Part shown: piece after piece, positions 40,367 through 52,203 of the stretch
Layout of the letters: each line of letters starts with the position of its first letter
How positions within the stretch are numbered: the stretch's first letter is position 1
The notes under the pieces: generated by a model
What the model was told of the DNA's origin: nothing
The model's input: only the letters and a program-made list of their open reading frames with translations
Database searches by the model: none
Position numbers and translations under genes: made by a program
NCBI GenBank assembly: GCA_009767595.1
Contig: VSDK01015126.1
Location: forward strand, 1 to 64,000
Source of the DNA: Symbiodinium kawagutii
Taxonomy: Eukaryota > Sar > Dinophyceae > Suessiales > Symbiodiniaceae
Direction: 5' to 3'
DNA: 64,000 nucleotides

Positions 40367-43300
40367 TCGTTGGGACCTTCGCTGAGGTCCAGGAACGGCG
40401 CCGCGCGCGCGAAGCCAAGGCAGCGGCCGCGGTGGCCATGGCAGCGCAGGTGCGCCCATGGATGTGGCAGGGTTAATGAGAAAATATGCATGTCATGTCA
40501 CAATGTGTCATTGTATGTATATGATCGAGTGGATCTTTAGTGGACGGAATGTTTTTTAAGGATTGGGATGTGTAAGCACTTTTCCAATAGTGTTGTTTTT
40601 TGAAGAGTGCATGTGCAGATGAATGCGAGTGTGTTCAAAATGGCTTCATCCAAACCGTTGCTGTTTTGATCATCATGATTCTCACAGCAATAGCGAGCCA
40701 ATGTGGTTGGACATGTGTCACTTCCCACTTGACCATGTGGATAGATGGCCTTTGCATATAGGGTATTGCAGGGTTTGCAGCCAAGCCACGCGTTGCCAAC
40801 GTGTATTGGATGCTGACACATCGGGCAGACAGTAGCGAATTGGACTTGGACGTCACAAAAGCTCTCAGCTGAAAGGGAAGCGTTTCAACAGGTTGACCTT
40901 GGATTTCGCCAGCAGTCCAATTCTTTCACAGGATTTTGATCTGGGGAAAAGGCTGACAGCCCTGCAGTGGCTTTCTTCAATGGTCCTTGATTGCTTGGGC
41001 TTGCTTGGGCCAAGTGATGCCCAAGCGTTACTGAAATCCACCATGGCTGCCCTGGGTCAGGATGTCCCCATTCAGCCAGCAGCCACTGCGACTGCTTCGG
41101 TGCCTCCAGCGTCCACAGAAGCTAGGTGAGTCCAGGGGTCGCAAGTTGGGAATGTCAGGATGATGATTGGTAGTGGTTTGCAAGAGCAGGTAGAGGTCAT
41201 CCAAGGATGATGTCTAGATAAGTCTTGGATCTACAGCTGAAGCCCGGAAACCCAGGTCATTCACCGTCATCACTGCCATTCACATGTGTAAGTACAAGAG
41301 GGAAAGCCACATGGTTGCGGTTGCAGCATGCTATGCTTTGAGCTTTGATTTGATCAGACAGAGTGAGAGAATCAACACGAATCAACCATAAGCAGCTTCA
41401 GGCTGAATAAAGTACAATGTACTTTAGCATCTCGACTCTGCTCATCAATTGTGATTTGTTTCAATGGAAATTGTATAGTGCAAGTTTCACGCATTAAGTG
41501 GGGGAGAAGGGGATGGGTTAATGCCCTCAAGTGGCTTGCATGGATTCATGTTGCATTTGTTGACGCTCCTTTCTGGAAAGACCTTCATAAAGGTGCAACC
41601 CGACTTCATGCTTAGCAGAGGAGGCTGTGGCTAGTGTTTCGGAGTCCTGTGTTCATGGCACTGGGGTTGATTGTTCATGAATGGAAGCCACACATGGGTG
41701 AAAAGCAAATGCATTGAGGAACGCTCTTAGCAACAATCTGACTGGAATTCTTCAGTCTTAATTTGTATTTAATTGATGTTTGCTGTGTGTTGGCACCGTG
41801 CATATACTATACTGAGTACTTTTTCTATTGGTGAGTTTCAGACTGACCCCGAGGTAGCGATGGAGAAAGAGAGAGAGAGGGAGAGAGCTAGATAGACAAA
41901 CGGACAGACAGATAGACAGACGGATAGATATTAGGTAGATAGAGTACATATGACACAATTCAAGATATTTCTCTAGATAGGTCGCTTGATAAATACATTT
42001 TTACCTATCTATCGACTCACCGTCATTCGAGATTGACAAAGCTGAGCGTTTCACTCAGCAGTGCCCAGTGGGAGCGTGGCCTTCGGGGGGCCAGGCCGCC
42101 AACGCCTTCGTACCCTTCACCGTTTAAAGAGCTCAAGCCTCGGTTGCTGTGCCAAGCTGGGCTTCGGTAGCGATACGCCATAATGTAGCCATGATGTAGC
42201 CATAGTATAGCCATCTATGATTTTTACAGGTGTTTTCTGGGTGATATAGCTCAGAGGTTTCAACTTAACAAATTTTGGAAGGTCCAAAGCCTCAGCTACT
42301 AGCAGCATAGTTTAGTGCTACTTACCTGGGCATCAGCTGTCACCTTCAACCCCTGGGCAGCTGTTCAACCAGCCTCTCAGGCAGCCCGCGCCACCTCCGA
42401 TGCCTCCGGAGTGGACCGAGCGGCTCTGGGAGCAGCGAAAGCGCGAGCTAGCCGAGGAACGAAGGCGCAGACAGGTGCGGTCTCAGGGTGCCCGGGACAT
42501 GGCTGGGGTGAGCCACCTGAGACTATCAGTAAGGCAGTGAATCAAACATGTTTATTTAGATTTATTTTATTTTATTTGGGGACCATGTTTTTTTTTCTCA
42601 CTGTTCCTTTCGGAAATCATCACCTGAATCTTATTAGGGAAACTGCTGAAACATGATTTCTAGCAGGGAAACATCGGTAAAGGAAGAGAGTTTCGAGAAA
42701 GGAACGGTTCAACCGTCAATTTTGTTGAACCTGTTCGAGTGGGGAGCCACCAATTTTGCGGCACCGGCAAGGCTAAAAGGGATCAAGAATTGTAATGGGT
42801 ACCCGCTGGTATTGAATCATATTTGTTTGGCAGGGACGCATGGGTTTTCGTGCACCTGTACATTCCTGATTTACATCCAATTAGTGGTTTACCATTGGAT
42901 CTATATGGATTAATGTATAGTTGACTCACGAAGCAACCATTTTGGAGATCTGAATTTAGTGGTGTACCCCCTGCACGGCCCAGGCCCAACGAAGAACAGG
43001 AGATCCCTTTGGTCAAGATGCGCCTCCCAACCCCCCGCGAGTGCCGGTGCCGGTCAATGGCACCCACAATGCGCATGTGCCACCGGAGGAGTGCCACTGG
43101 GGACGCGGGGACCCGGCGGATGGTGCAACGGGGGATGCAAGTAGGCACTGGTCTTGGTTGATTCGCAAGGTTTGAATAGATGTAAAAATTGATTTTAATC
43201 GATGTATTAGTATAGTTTGGTTTGGTCTTGAGAAGCACCAGCCGGTGATGATGTCTTGCAAGATGATATGACTCACAAAGCATGAAAAACCACAGAGATC

Positions 43301-45332
43301 TGGAAGCCATCAGCCCCTTCAGTGCATGGGAGTGCCTGTTGTAGCAGGAAGTTGAGACATGCTATGGGAATTAAAAAGCCTACGAGATGAGTCAAGTCCT
43401 GTGAAATCATTTAGGCCCAGCAGATTTCGAAACGTCATCCATTATAGAGGTCGTCAATTTTTCTGTGATTTTTTGAAACATCATACCTGCCAATACCCTC
43501 CGGTACTTGAAATAAATGACGCGCAGGTAGGCCAGTTGAGCGCTGGATCAACCGGCTGTCAAGGAGATCCCAGGTGCTCCACCTGGACCTTGGCGCTGGC
43601 GCTGTCCCATCTTCCCCAACTGGAGCGGTGCCAAGCCAGAGGTGTGCCTGGCGCTACCGGGTGGATGGTGGTTGGGGAAGGCTAGGTTTCGTTTGGTCAC
43701 AGTCGGCATCCTGATCACCCCCTAAAACCTCCAAGTATCTCCTTTTAAGGTTTTTGGATCCCAACAACCTGCCCCAAGTACAGTCTCACAAGGTATTTGG
43801 AGCAGTAGGGACCATTGTCGGAACAAATCAAACACCGTGGTTTCGTGATTCTTCATGTATTCAATCTGATTATTTCTGTCGCTGTTGAGCTGTTCTGCTT
43901 GTGCCATCCGCACTGAATTCAATATCAAAAAGATATTCGTCATATGTCATCATTCGTAATCCTCATCCCGCTGATGATGACGACGATTATCACCATGACC
44001 ATCACCATCTTGGACCATTATGTTCTTGAAGTTTCTTCAGCTCAAGCCATGTCCGTGAGCACGTTAGGACATGTTTTCTTGCAGCATTTTTGGCATCAGG
44101 CATGGGGCTGACAGACTAATTACAATGTGACTAGGTGATACTAGGTGCCATTTGATCATTCATGGGTCATAGCAGCTGGTGGTTGGCTACTGATAGTTTC
44201 ATCCCTTCAACCGACTCGTGGATGCTGGAAGTTGCTGTTGAAGACAGCTGTTGCTTACTGGCTGTACTCTTGAAAACACCTTGTTTCAACATGTGTGCCC
44301 AACCATCGCCTAAAAGAAACCCCAGACATCACCAACCAACCAACCTGATTGCCTCACCAAAGCATCACCAATCATCACCAACCATCACCCTCTGACCACC
44401 ACCAATCCCATTTCACCAACGATATTGGCTTTAACCATGCAAAACCACCAGCCTTCACCAGCCATTCACCAACCATTTCTCCCAAAAATCCACCAACCAC
44501 CAACCAACCATGAGATCAACCAACCAATCCACCAGCACTGCCAGGGCCGTTCCGAGCCCACGGTCTCCGACTCGGAGCCGCCTGGGAGCCCGGTGCCGCC
44601 ACCACCTACAGGGCCCTCGCGACCGCCACGGCACAGGGCACAGTGCAAGTGCTGTAAGGAAGGCGCAGGCGAGGGAAGGGGCAAAGGTTAAACACAGATT
44701 TTCCATGATTTTCCAGGGTTTTAGGATGTTTTGAGGATGTGTTTTTTCATTTGTTTGTTATTTACAAACAGGCTTTTAGGCTCTGGTTTGTATTTGGGGC
44801 GGCAAGATTTTCCATGCAAAATCCCCATGGTTTTGGACTTGGGACATCCTCATCGGCAGAACCTGTGGTTTTGAAGCAAGTTGGGTGACGTTCAACCCGT
44901 TTGCGACGCTATGGAAGTGATAAACCGTCTTCAAGCTCAAAACTTGGACCTGGCAAAGATGAGATCCGGAACCCGTGTATAGTGACAGGCGGTGTGGCCT
45001 CCTGTAAAGGTTTCTCTTTTTCACTGGGATGCCAGGGTACATTGAGTTTTTTGGGTGGATTTTGGTGACAACAGTGACACGAACTAGATAGGACTCGTGG
45101 AGTATGATTCGATCATTTGTGGGCACACAATGACACTCTTGCAAGGATTTGCTCGCTGGTCTTCTCCTACCGAGTTGCGACGCTTCCAGGAGCAAATGGC
45201 CGTTCCAACAACACGTGGAACTGGGGCACCGGCTTCTTTGGGAGCAGCTTGGCTCAAGGAAGCACACATGAGTATGAATCAAAAGTGGTAGTGGAAACCA
45301 GCCAGCACAATTGTCACTTGTATCAATTGTAG
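40367..45332 (+). CDS. Eight-exon gene, 3' end complete; Pro-rich protein with charged helices, unknown function
   Basis: Exons 40367-40449, 40932-41125, 42059-42166, 42381-42474, 42984-43140, 43541-43680, 44545-44686, 45190-45332. Every join keeps phase and the last exon ends in TAG (353 codons including stop; the 5' end is missing). Donors are GT (GTGAGT, GTAGCG, GTAGGC and others) except AAG|GCTAGG after exon 6. Order: a basic/Ala helix (EVQERRRAREAKAAAAVAMA); a hydrophobic helix (ALQWLSSMVLDCLGLLGPSD); a Pro-rich and basic segment; the helix EWTERLWEQRKRELAEERRR; a Pro/Gly stretch with NGTHNAHVPPEECHWGRGDP; a Ser/Pro segment with a CKCCKEG cluster; and an Asn/Gly/aromatic end, NNTWNWGTGFFGSSLAQG. 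Several exons have a second open frame, so exon 6 is the least certain. No known domain is recognised; the layout suggests a scaffold-type protein. Confidence 0.6.
41858..41945 (+). repeat. (GA)n and (GATA/GACA)n microsatellite
   Basis: GAGAAAGAGAGAGAGGGAGA followed by AGACAGATAGACAGACGGAT-type units, in intron 2 of the gene at 40367. Confidence 0.9.
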
Positions 45333-45707
45333 TGGATTTTTGTTTGACTTGAGGGTTCTAGATCATTGACTGTTTCAACGCCGCAGTGGCATGACTTGCC
45401 TGCTAATGTAGGTGTTGGCTTTCCGTATCACAGATGACTTTTAGAGCAAGGGGCACTCATGTGCTGGGTATGGCAAGCCGTCATCTGAAATTCAACCACT
45501 TGTTGTCGTTTACGATTGCTGATGTGATTGGTGAAAATCAACTACATGTGTTTTCCGGTTTCCGGTTCTCTACTGTAGCTTTCGAATGCAACACTCTTCA
45601 ACATTGATTGATTTGTTCTGCAACTAATTACTTGTCCGTTCCCAACTGCTTGACCCAGTGAGCAGCTGATGACATTTCCATTGATTGTTACTTACCATGA
45701 CTATATC

Positions 45708-46640
45708 TTATAGTGTTACTAGACAGTCACTCCATTGTTTCGAGGTGTTTCCATGTTCAGCCCCAGTGTGTCGAGTGTGATTAAAAACTGTGACCTTCTT
45801 TGCCATCCAATACAGCTCCCGCAAAGCATGCTCTGGCCATACAAGAGTGTTAAACGCAAATTCACAGCCCGCGTCCCCCAAGATACGCTCAGTAAAGAGG
45901 GCTCTTTCCCGACGATGTAATTTGTGTCCCAGATTGGAACCATGCCGAAAGGCCAAGCTGACAGATTGGAATAGGATTCACTCTGCAGCTAGTTTACCTT
46001 TTCAGGGTCTGACCGATCAAACCAGCTACAAATGGTAAAGAGGAAGAACACAGGACTATATTTGGGAGCCCATTTTTGAGCGATGCCCATCTCAAGCACT
46101 TCACAGACGATGGTCTCCACTTGGACAACTGGCAATGACAAGTCCCAAGTAGATTTGTTGTGTTCTGATTGGGTTGGCAATGGACTTTTGTCCGTTGACC
46201 CTTTGGCAGCCAAAATTTGCGGGATGTCGCGCAGCATTTGCCATCATGTTCCATGTCATGGCACGGCCTGTTGCTCAGGTAGCAAGGTGAAACCATTAGT
46301 CGAGGCATGGAGGGAGGCAAAATGAGATCCATCGCTGTCCTTGGTGAAAAAGCGAATCAAAACGATGCAGCCATTCTGACTTATGTAGTTTCACATACTT
46401 GCACGTCCATGCATCCATGACATACCAGCTTTCTTTCACCCCTGCACCACGGATCTTGCAACATCTCAAGATAAAAATTGAACCTAAGACACCTTGAGAC
46501 AGCAGAATGATGTACCAAAGAAGCTGTGATTTGGGCTGGTAGTTGGGCAGTTCCTCCAACCCCGAGATGGGCGCCTTGCCTTGGGCATCTTTCCACCACA
46601 GGTTCCGAGAAGTGAGAAAGCTGCCCGAAGGACACAAGAG
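45708..46640 (-). CDS. Minus-strand coding candidate, possibly a decayed gene
   Basis: Three consecutive minus-strand frames look coding. 46637-46296 reads GLEELPNYQPKSQLLWYIIL and GAGVKESWYVMDAWTCKYVK. 46237-45989 reads MLRDIPQILAAKGSTDKSPL and VVQVETIVCEVLEMGIAQKW. 45956-45708 reads MAFRHGSNLGHKLHRRERAL then FTERILGDAGCEFAFNTLVW. They are in different frames and lack clear splice sites, so this is either a spliced gene with unclear boundaries or a retro-derived relic. I recognise no family. Confidence 0.4.
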
Positions 46641-46899
46641 CTGATAGTGCCTCGGCCAGTGGCAGGTGCTGTTGATCTGGTTGGTAGGTTGGTAGGTCCT
46701 GGTAGGCCGTGAAGATTCGTGAGAGAGATAGATTTGGGGTTTGCGCGATCTAATGCTAATTTAAAAGTAATGAGAAGAATGGTAGATGCACCATTTGTGG
46801 GATGCATTTTTTTGTTGGATGCTATGTAGTGGTAGTGGTAGGTACCAACTGTTGATATCTCATGAGGAGCGAACACTGCGCAATTTCGAAGCATGTTGA

Positions 46900-47480
46900 T
46901 CTTAAATGCAGTTCTAGCCGTTCCAGGTCACGATTGATAGTCTTGAGACAAATATCATTTGCGCATATGGGCACCCTGTATGTTTCATGCTCTCGATCTC
47001 ATAGCAAAGACAAGAAGTCCTCGGTTGCTTTCTGATGAAACCAGGAGGTAAGGAGCAAGTCGGACATCCCCTCCATGGTGCCTTTCGCCAGATGATTGAA
47101 CCCCGCAATGAAAGCGGAATGAGAACAGCTGCGAATTAGATATTGCATAGCTGGCTGGATAATGATGAGCTTGGGCAATCCTTATACTCATTATATAATA
47201 TCATTGATGTATGGCAAGTAGCTGACATGGTGATGCGGCCAGAGATACACACGGTCTTGAGGGATTATGCAAGACCTCCAGCCCGCTTTGGCCGGCTCTG
47301 AAAATACAACTGTGTCTAGTACATCCATTCAATAGCTTTTGAATGCCAGCACTTATACCCACAAATCAAACTATTTTGTAGGTCTCATTCCTTGCATGGA
47401 GCAGCTCCTTCCTCCTATCCTGATCTGTTGATGCACTTTGGCCCTGGTGGATCATAGGCCATGATGGCCCAGCGGCCCGA
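46900..47480. other. Non-coding interval
   Basis: AT-rich, with overlapping short frames only. Likely 5' flank or an early intron of the gene at 47486. Confidence 0.35.
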
Positions 47481-47485
47481 CCCAG

Positions 47486-48705
47486 GCGCAGCTGGAAGAG
47501 GAAATGACCAAAACGGAGCATCAGCCGTTGGAGGCCTGGTGCTGTAGGAGGAAATGATGGGCTGCGGATGATGAATGCTGGTTGGTGTTGGCCGTTGTCG
47601 CTTAGTGTTGGCTGATGTTGGTTGGTGCTCAGGTTGATGTTTGTGGATATATCGGTTCATGATGAAATATGGACATCGTTGCTCCCACTTCAGGTGGTTT
47701 CCATAATTTGTTCTTTTCCCTAGCATTCTTTGTTAACAACTGGTTGGTTGACAAGCATATTTTTCAATATTTCATAGGGATTGAAACCACCCATCAATTT
47801 TCTTCTACCAGCATGGACTTTTTGATGATTGGAAAACCCTTTTTGACGACCCGCCGATTTGGAGGAGCGCAAACGAGTCTTTAAAGACCTCCAACGTGAG
47901 GATGCCCAAGCCAGGGTGGCACGGGGATGGGGGTTGCGACCACGGTAGGTGGCAAGTGTCCACATTGCCACTCCAAGCTGTACAGATTATGAATTTGTCT
48001 AGCCATCCTACCGCAATCAACCATGTCAGAGTTGATAATGTTGGTGTTGTTTGAGTGGTTAGGACGGAAAACACACCATGTGTCACACGAGGCTATATAT
48101 TTTGTACAACACAAAGATGGGTGGCATCGGGTGGCTGGCAGCATTCTGGATAGCTGGCAACTGCCTTGGAGACCAATGTCATGGTACTCCTAAGGGGCTT
48201 TTGATCAGCCATGAAATTGATCACACGTAGTTTTTCATGAGTCGACGTAGATAAGCCCGTTTGCTTCCACGTCCAAGTCACACTTCTCGCTCAGCAAGCT
48301 CTGCGTTATACACCATATCTAGAGTGGTATACTTGTTTGGTCGGGAATGTTGGCCAGGTTTGGCATTCACGCTTGGTACCAAGTGATTCGCCCCGGGTCT
48401 TGGCGTTGGCCACATGACTTTTCCCTCCTGAACTGATAACGACAAGAAGGCCGTTCCAACTGATATCCCAAGCAGCCATCAAGCCGTGAATTTTTGCATT
48501 CCTTCGCTGGCTTTTGATGCTGATTTGGGCGTCTGTCAGAGCATGTATGCAAGCTTCATACGGCTTCCTGGTGTGCTTGATATAAGGGTGGCCCAGCCGC
48601 CAGCTCACCGAGGCCGGTTTCACCCCGCACCTTGTCACCTTGTTGCTGCCGCGGTGTGTGGTCGGCGATCATGGAAGAGTTGTGGTTGTCAGATGCCAAC
48701 CTTAA
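47486..48705 (+). CDS. Three-exon coiled-coil gene, 3' end complete
   Basis: Exon 47486-47533 (CGACCCAG|GCG ... TTGGAG|GCCTGG, a GC donor) encodes AQLEEEMTKTEHQPLE. Exon 47865-47944 (TTTGGAG|GAG ... CCACG|GTAGGT) encodes ERKRVFKDLQREDAQARVAR then GWGLRPR. Exon 48597-48705 (GTGGCCCAG|C) encodes RQLTEAGFTPHLVTLLLPRC then VVGDHGRVVVVRCQP and TAA. The three are in phase (237 nt). The first two are charged helices; the last has beta strands. Intron 1 contains a complete family A element. The N-terminal exons lie upstream and were not found. Confidence 0.5.
47691..47791. mobile_element. Family A introner-like element (about 100 bp)
   Basis: CAGGTGGTTTCCATAATTTG at the left and CATAGGGATTGAAACCACC at the right, with TTTTCCCTAG and GGTTGGTTGACAAGCATATT inside. 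It is the cleanest A copy for deriving a consensus. Confidence 0.8.
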
Positions 48706-48709
48706 ACCA

Positions 48710-49290
48710 TGATATATGATGAAGTTGATATTAGCTGATATGTGCTATAGCTGAAAATGATGGGCATGATGGGCTTTCCTTTGCTACCTGTTGTTGTTAA
48801 GATGAGGGCCGCGGGATTGGTGGGTGGGGTATCCAAAAGTGGTAGATATTTTTTTCAGCATCCGTATGCAAACAATGTACAAGTACCACGACCTCACTTG
48901 ATACAATCACAAATATTGTCAGCGCTATGAGCTACCAAAACGGCCTCAGACACCACCTATTTCATCACTACTTGCAATGACCTAAATATTCTAGCCATGA
49001 TTTTTTGTGTCCGCTAGAGCACGTGTTTCGAGGATAAAATTTCCCTTGCGAGCTGATCACTAAGATTCCATATTTGAGTCGGTTTGTCTTTTGTCTTCCG
49101 TCCGTCCGCAAAATTTGATGCGTAGCATCTTTCATAGAGTAGATAGGACCCATGCATTCTATGATGTGTATGTTTGCACATGTTCTTTTTTGGCGGCCTT
49201 CGCAATCACAGGTGACTCCAATGTGCGGGACAAAGGATATCAAAGTGATCATGTTTTTTGATGTGTTTGATCACTCAAATAAATATATAT
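48710..49290. other. Non-coding interval
   Basis: No exon-like island. Minus frames at 48968-49252 have no domain. Confidence 0.4.
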
Positions 49291-49297
49291 TTCGTGC

Positions 49298-49807
49298 ATG
49301 GTTTTGACAACTTCCAAGATAGGAGTTGCAGAAGTGAAATTCTCAAACAGAGGGAGTGAGAGAGAAAGGGAGAGAGAGGGAGAGAGAGACATTAAGAAAG
49401 ATACAGTTTTGATTTCCGTTTTGAGCCAGCGGGATAGTATAGTGCGGCGTGATGCGGCATTGTTGAATTTTGTTTCCGAGGACAAGAACTTATTGGAAGA
49501 GGAGTCGGTCGGAATCTCAACTCATGATTGTACAGCGAGGCAACATACAAAAGATGTTTGGAAACGCATTGCATGTGAATTCCCGCACTTACCAAGCAAT
49601 TCCATTGTAATTTCTCAAACAAGCTGCTTTTTTCAACACGAGCAGATGATGGCCAAACAGAAAATGACAAGAGCAGCCAACAACATCAAAAGTAAAAGAA
49701 ACACGTTCAACAGCAGACAGCCAAAGACACACAACAAACAAGAACAAGCTATCAACAAAGCACAGCAACTACAGCCACAACAACCATACTGTCGCCACAA
49801 CAACTGA
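49298..49807 (+). CDS. Hypothetical 169-codon frame
   Basis: An ATG-to-TGA frame that passes through a GA microsatellite (Arg-Glu repeats, residues about 26-34), then reads SQRDSIVRRDAALLNFVSED, KNLLEEESVGISTHDC and KDVWKRIACEFPHL, and ends in a Lys/Asn/Gln-rich tail. Codon use is A/T-rich, unlike the confident exons, so it may be a long chance frame. Confidence 0.35.
   Translation: MVLTTSKIGVAEVKFSNRGSEREREREGERDIKKDTVLISVLSQRDSIVRRDAALLNFVSEDKNLLEEESVGISTHDCTARQHTKDVWKRIACEFPHLPSNSIVISQTSCFFQHEQMMAKQKMTRAANNIKSKRNTFNSRQPKTHNKQEQAINKAQQLQPQQPYCRHNN
49344..49391 (+). repeat. (GA)n-rich tract
   Basis: AGTGAGAGAGAAAGGGAGAG-type purine run. Confidence 0.9.
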
Positions 49808-49836
49808 GTAATCTCTCAACTTGTTCGGATCTTTGG

Positions 49837-49929
49837 ATGGACATGAAGGGGTCGTGGCCGGTCACAGGCCTTCAGACCGACCCAACGCTTCACCGAGGCC
49901 ACTTTGGCTTTCCAGCATCTTATGGATAG
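49837..49929 (+). CDS. Small frame or terminal exon candidate
   Basis: ATG then MDMKGSWPVTGLQTDPTLHR then GHFGFPASYG and TAG. A longer overlapping frame (49821-50024) is also open. Unknown product. Confidence 0.3.
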   Translation: MDMKGSWPVTGLQTDPTLHRGHFGFPASYG

Positions 49930-50615
49930 CCGTCGCTCAGCGGAGTCACTGTGGTTGGCTCGCCTTGGTTGCTGTTTGCTTGGGTGTCGTCAAAACTACC
50001 GTTACTATACCTGATATGCAATAAGACATATCAGCATCCATGCTGACGATGTTTGTGGATGACTTGTTTTGTCTCGGGGTCCTGTGTCTGGAGAAACGCC
50101 TCCATCCGTCCTGGGCGAAAAAAAATTGGACATAGTGTAAGATGTCAAACAGCCTGTCCGCTAAAGAATCCTAAATGTCAATTGTGGTATGATTCGGCTG
50201 ATATTTGCCGGGCACGCTTCAGGGGTACGTGTGTGCCCTGTGAACTTCCCATTCATATTCCGATTTTTTGTCATGCTCGTCTCCGCATGTAAAGCGTTCC
50301 CGAGAAAACCTTGTTTAGTGGTAAACCTCCATTCGTTGCGGTCTTTGTTGCGGGCATTCAGTATCAGGGAGGAACATGAAACTCAAGTTGCCTACAGTAG
50401 TTTGCGAAAATTTGTCACCTAAATTGGCTATGGCTATAAACGCACCCAATCACATCCTGGCAAATACACCCCACAAGCATCCTCCCACAACATTTCCATG
50501 CGAGGCAGTAGCTATTTGAAGGGCGATCGATGAGGTGGAGCGACGGCAGCGCTATATCGGATGTTTACGGATCTCAATCACTTGGGGCCTCACAGTGTCA
50601 CGGACACTTGAGAAC

Positions 50616-50828
50616 TTACAGCGTCATTGTGCCGTTTATTTTGCACCACGCCCTTGAGGTTCCCGGATGTCTAAGTTCACGGGGATAGTATATAGCTTGA
50701 AAGCCAAGTGTCACAGATGCCCAGTGTGTTGACCGAAGGTCGAAACATGTAATCTTTTCATTCTCTCGACCAAATTTTGGCCCACCTGGAGGCAGCAAAC
50801 CCAAAATTCCAAGCAATAGGTGGTCCAC
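50616..50828 (-). CDS. Minus-strand hypothetical frame
   Basis: Reads GILGLLPPGGPKFGRENEKI then TCFDLRSTHWASVTLGFQAI then YYPRELRHPGTS. The composition is protein-like but there are no splice sites or recognised family. Confidence 0.25.
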   Translation of the reverse strand: MDHLLLGILGLLPPGGPKFGRENEKITCFDLRSTHWASVTLGFQAIYYPRELRHPGTSRAWCKINGTMTL

Positions 50829-50956
50829 AATGCCATACCCAGCTTTACCATAGAAAGTGGTTAGTCATGGCTTCAACTGGCCGCGTGCTTAATCAATGAT
50901 CACCAACCAACGCCCGTTTCAAGTAGCCATGGTCCTTGACCAGGCCTTTGATCCAG

Positions 50957-51547
50957 AGAATTCTTCGACAGGTTGTCCGCAGGCAGAAACCGATGGAGCC
51001 TTGCGAGCTGAAATCCCAGAAGCTGACGGGAGGAACTCGCTGGGACCTCCTGGAATGTTATGCCTACCAGGGCGTCCAACGTAGATTTTCCCAGACCAAG
51101 GCTTTAATAACAATAGAAGTCATCGGCCGGCAGAGTGCTTGGGAGAATCGTTGACTTATCAATTGGATGTCTCATTGCTGTCACTTGCCTTTGTCGCAGA
51201 CCATATCGCTTGCAATTGGCAGCAGTCACATCGTACAGGAGATATTTTTTCAGTCGTGGCCATAGCCAATGTGGAGTCATGGAGCCCCAATAGGTCGATG
51301 TGCTACACTTGTTGCCTGTTGGCGTTCCATTTCAACCCCCAACAACTTTGGTGCCCAACGAGGTTGATTGCCCAAGCCTTCCTGGCAGGTGCTGGCTGAG
51401 CTTCGTGGCAACTTGCGCTTAGAGACCATCGACATGATGCCCTGTGACAGAGACCTCGTTCGAAAACCTGGTATCGTCAGAGTGGTCAAAACACAGCACC
51501 AGCAGAATGAGAACCTGCTAGCATGCACTAGTGGCTGGATGGCCTGA
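50957..51547 (+). CDS. Three exons of one gene (probable), terminal exon included
   Basis: Exon 50957-51080 (TTTGATCCAG|AGA ... GTCCAAC|GTAGAT) reads RILRQVVRRQKPMEPCELKS then QKLTGGTRWDLLECYAYQGV. A second stretch, 51198-51362 (TTTGTCGCAG|AC ... CCAACGAG|GTTGAT), is in phase with it: HIACNWQQSHRTGDIFSVVA then HFNPQQLWCPTR. Exon 51389-51547 (TTCCTGGCAG|GTG) reads VLAELRGNLRLETIDMMPCD then RDLVRKPGIVRVVKTQHQQN and ends in TGA. The last join is out of phase as drawn, so one boundary is wrong or an exon is missing. No family recognised. Confidence 0.5.
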
Positions 51548-51747
51548 GATACAGTATTTTGGCATTTACGTTTTTTCGGAAAGCATCTTTGGATTACCCT
51601 TTCGAATGCCATTGTTTGGGGCTCGTTGAGTTAGAGCACGAATCGATCAATCAAGTGATTTAGTCTCGATACCTTGCATGCGGCCTGGCCCCCAACTAAG
51701 TTGCAAAGGCTGGCCATTGGATGTGACGTATCAACCACTCGTCTTGG

Positions 51748-51881
51748 TTACTCTGGGCAGATCCACCAAAGCTTCGTGGATGTCGTTGCGGTCACGTCGT
51801 AGAGTGAAGCCTCACTGCCCGGCACAGTTGTGCCCTCCGTGGGGGTTTCAGCAATAGGACGCACTGCCACAGCCGCGATTC
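51748..51881 (-). CDS. Terminal exon, unknown protein (minus strand)
   Basis: On the minus strand TCATACCTGAAG|GA is followed by IAAVAVRPIAETPTEGTTVP then GSEASLYDVTATTSTKLWWI then CPE and TAA at 51750-51748. Thr/Ala-rich with good codon bias. It lies tail-to-tail with the plus-strand gene ending at 51547. Confidence 0.5.
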
Positions 51882-51992
51882 CTTCAGGTATGATTGATTT
51901 TCTCCTGTGAATATCAAATAGAATTTCTGGTTGAATGAGATTTTGCATACAGTGGAAAACCATATGGGCTTCATGTGCATGGGCTGGCAGAA

Positions 51993-52074
51993 GACACGGT
52001 GTCCGAGTGGCTAAGGAGATGGACTTGAAATCCCTTAGGCTCTACCCGCAAGGATTCAAATCCTTTCGGTGTGG
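51993..52074 (+). tRNA. tRNA-Ser(UGA)-like gene, probably a pseudogene
   Basis: 82 nt with the layout of a long-variable-arm tRNA: acceptor GACACGG, D-arm TCCGAGTGGCTAAGGA, anticodon loop CTTGAAA with UGA at 52026-52028, variable arm, and T-loop TTCAAAT. Mismatches occur in the acceptor stem (two of seven pairs), the anticodon stem (one), the variable stem and the T-stem. Normal tRNA-Ser has complementary stems there, so this copy is probably decayed or tRNA-derived. A-box and B-box promoter elements are recognisable but the B-box is imperfect. Confidence 0.65.
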
Positions 52075-52203
52075 CTTTATGCTCATAAGTTGAACTGCAG
52101 TGGATTCAATATTTGTTTGAAAATGTCAATGCACGGCAAAAAGATTAGAAAGCAACCGCCACTTTGGCAGATTAAAGCGCGTGTTGGTGCATGAAAGGGT
52201 GAC

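Noticed and set aside
45245..45256. Spliced-leader-like CTTGGCTCAAGG
   Set aside because: It falls within the coding sequence of a phase-supported terminal exon (SSLAQG), so the match is coincidental.
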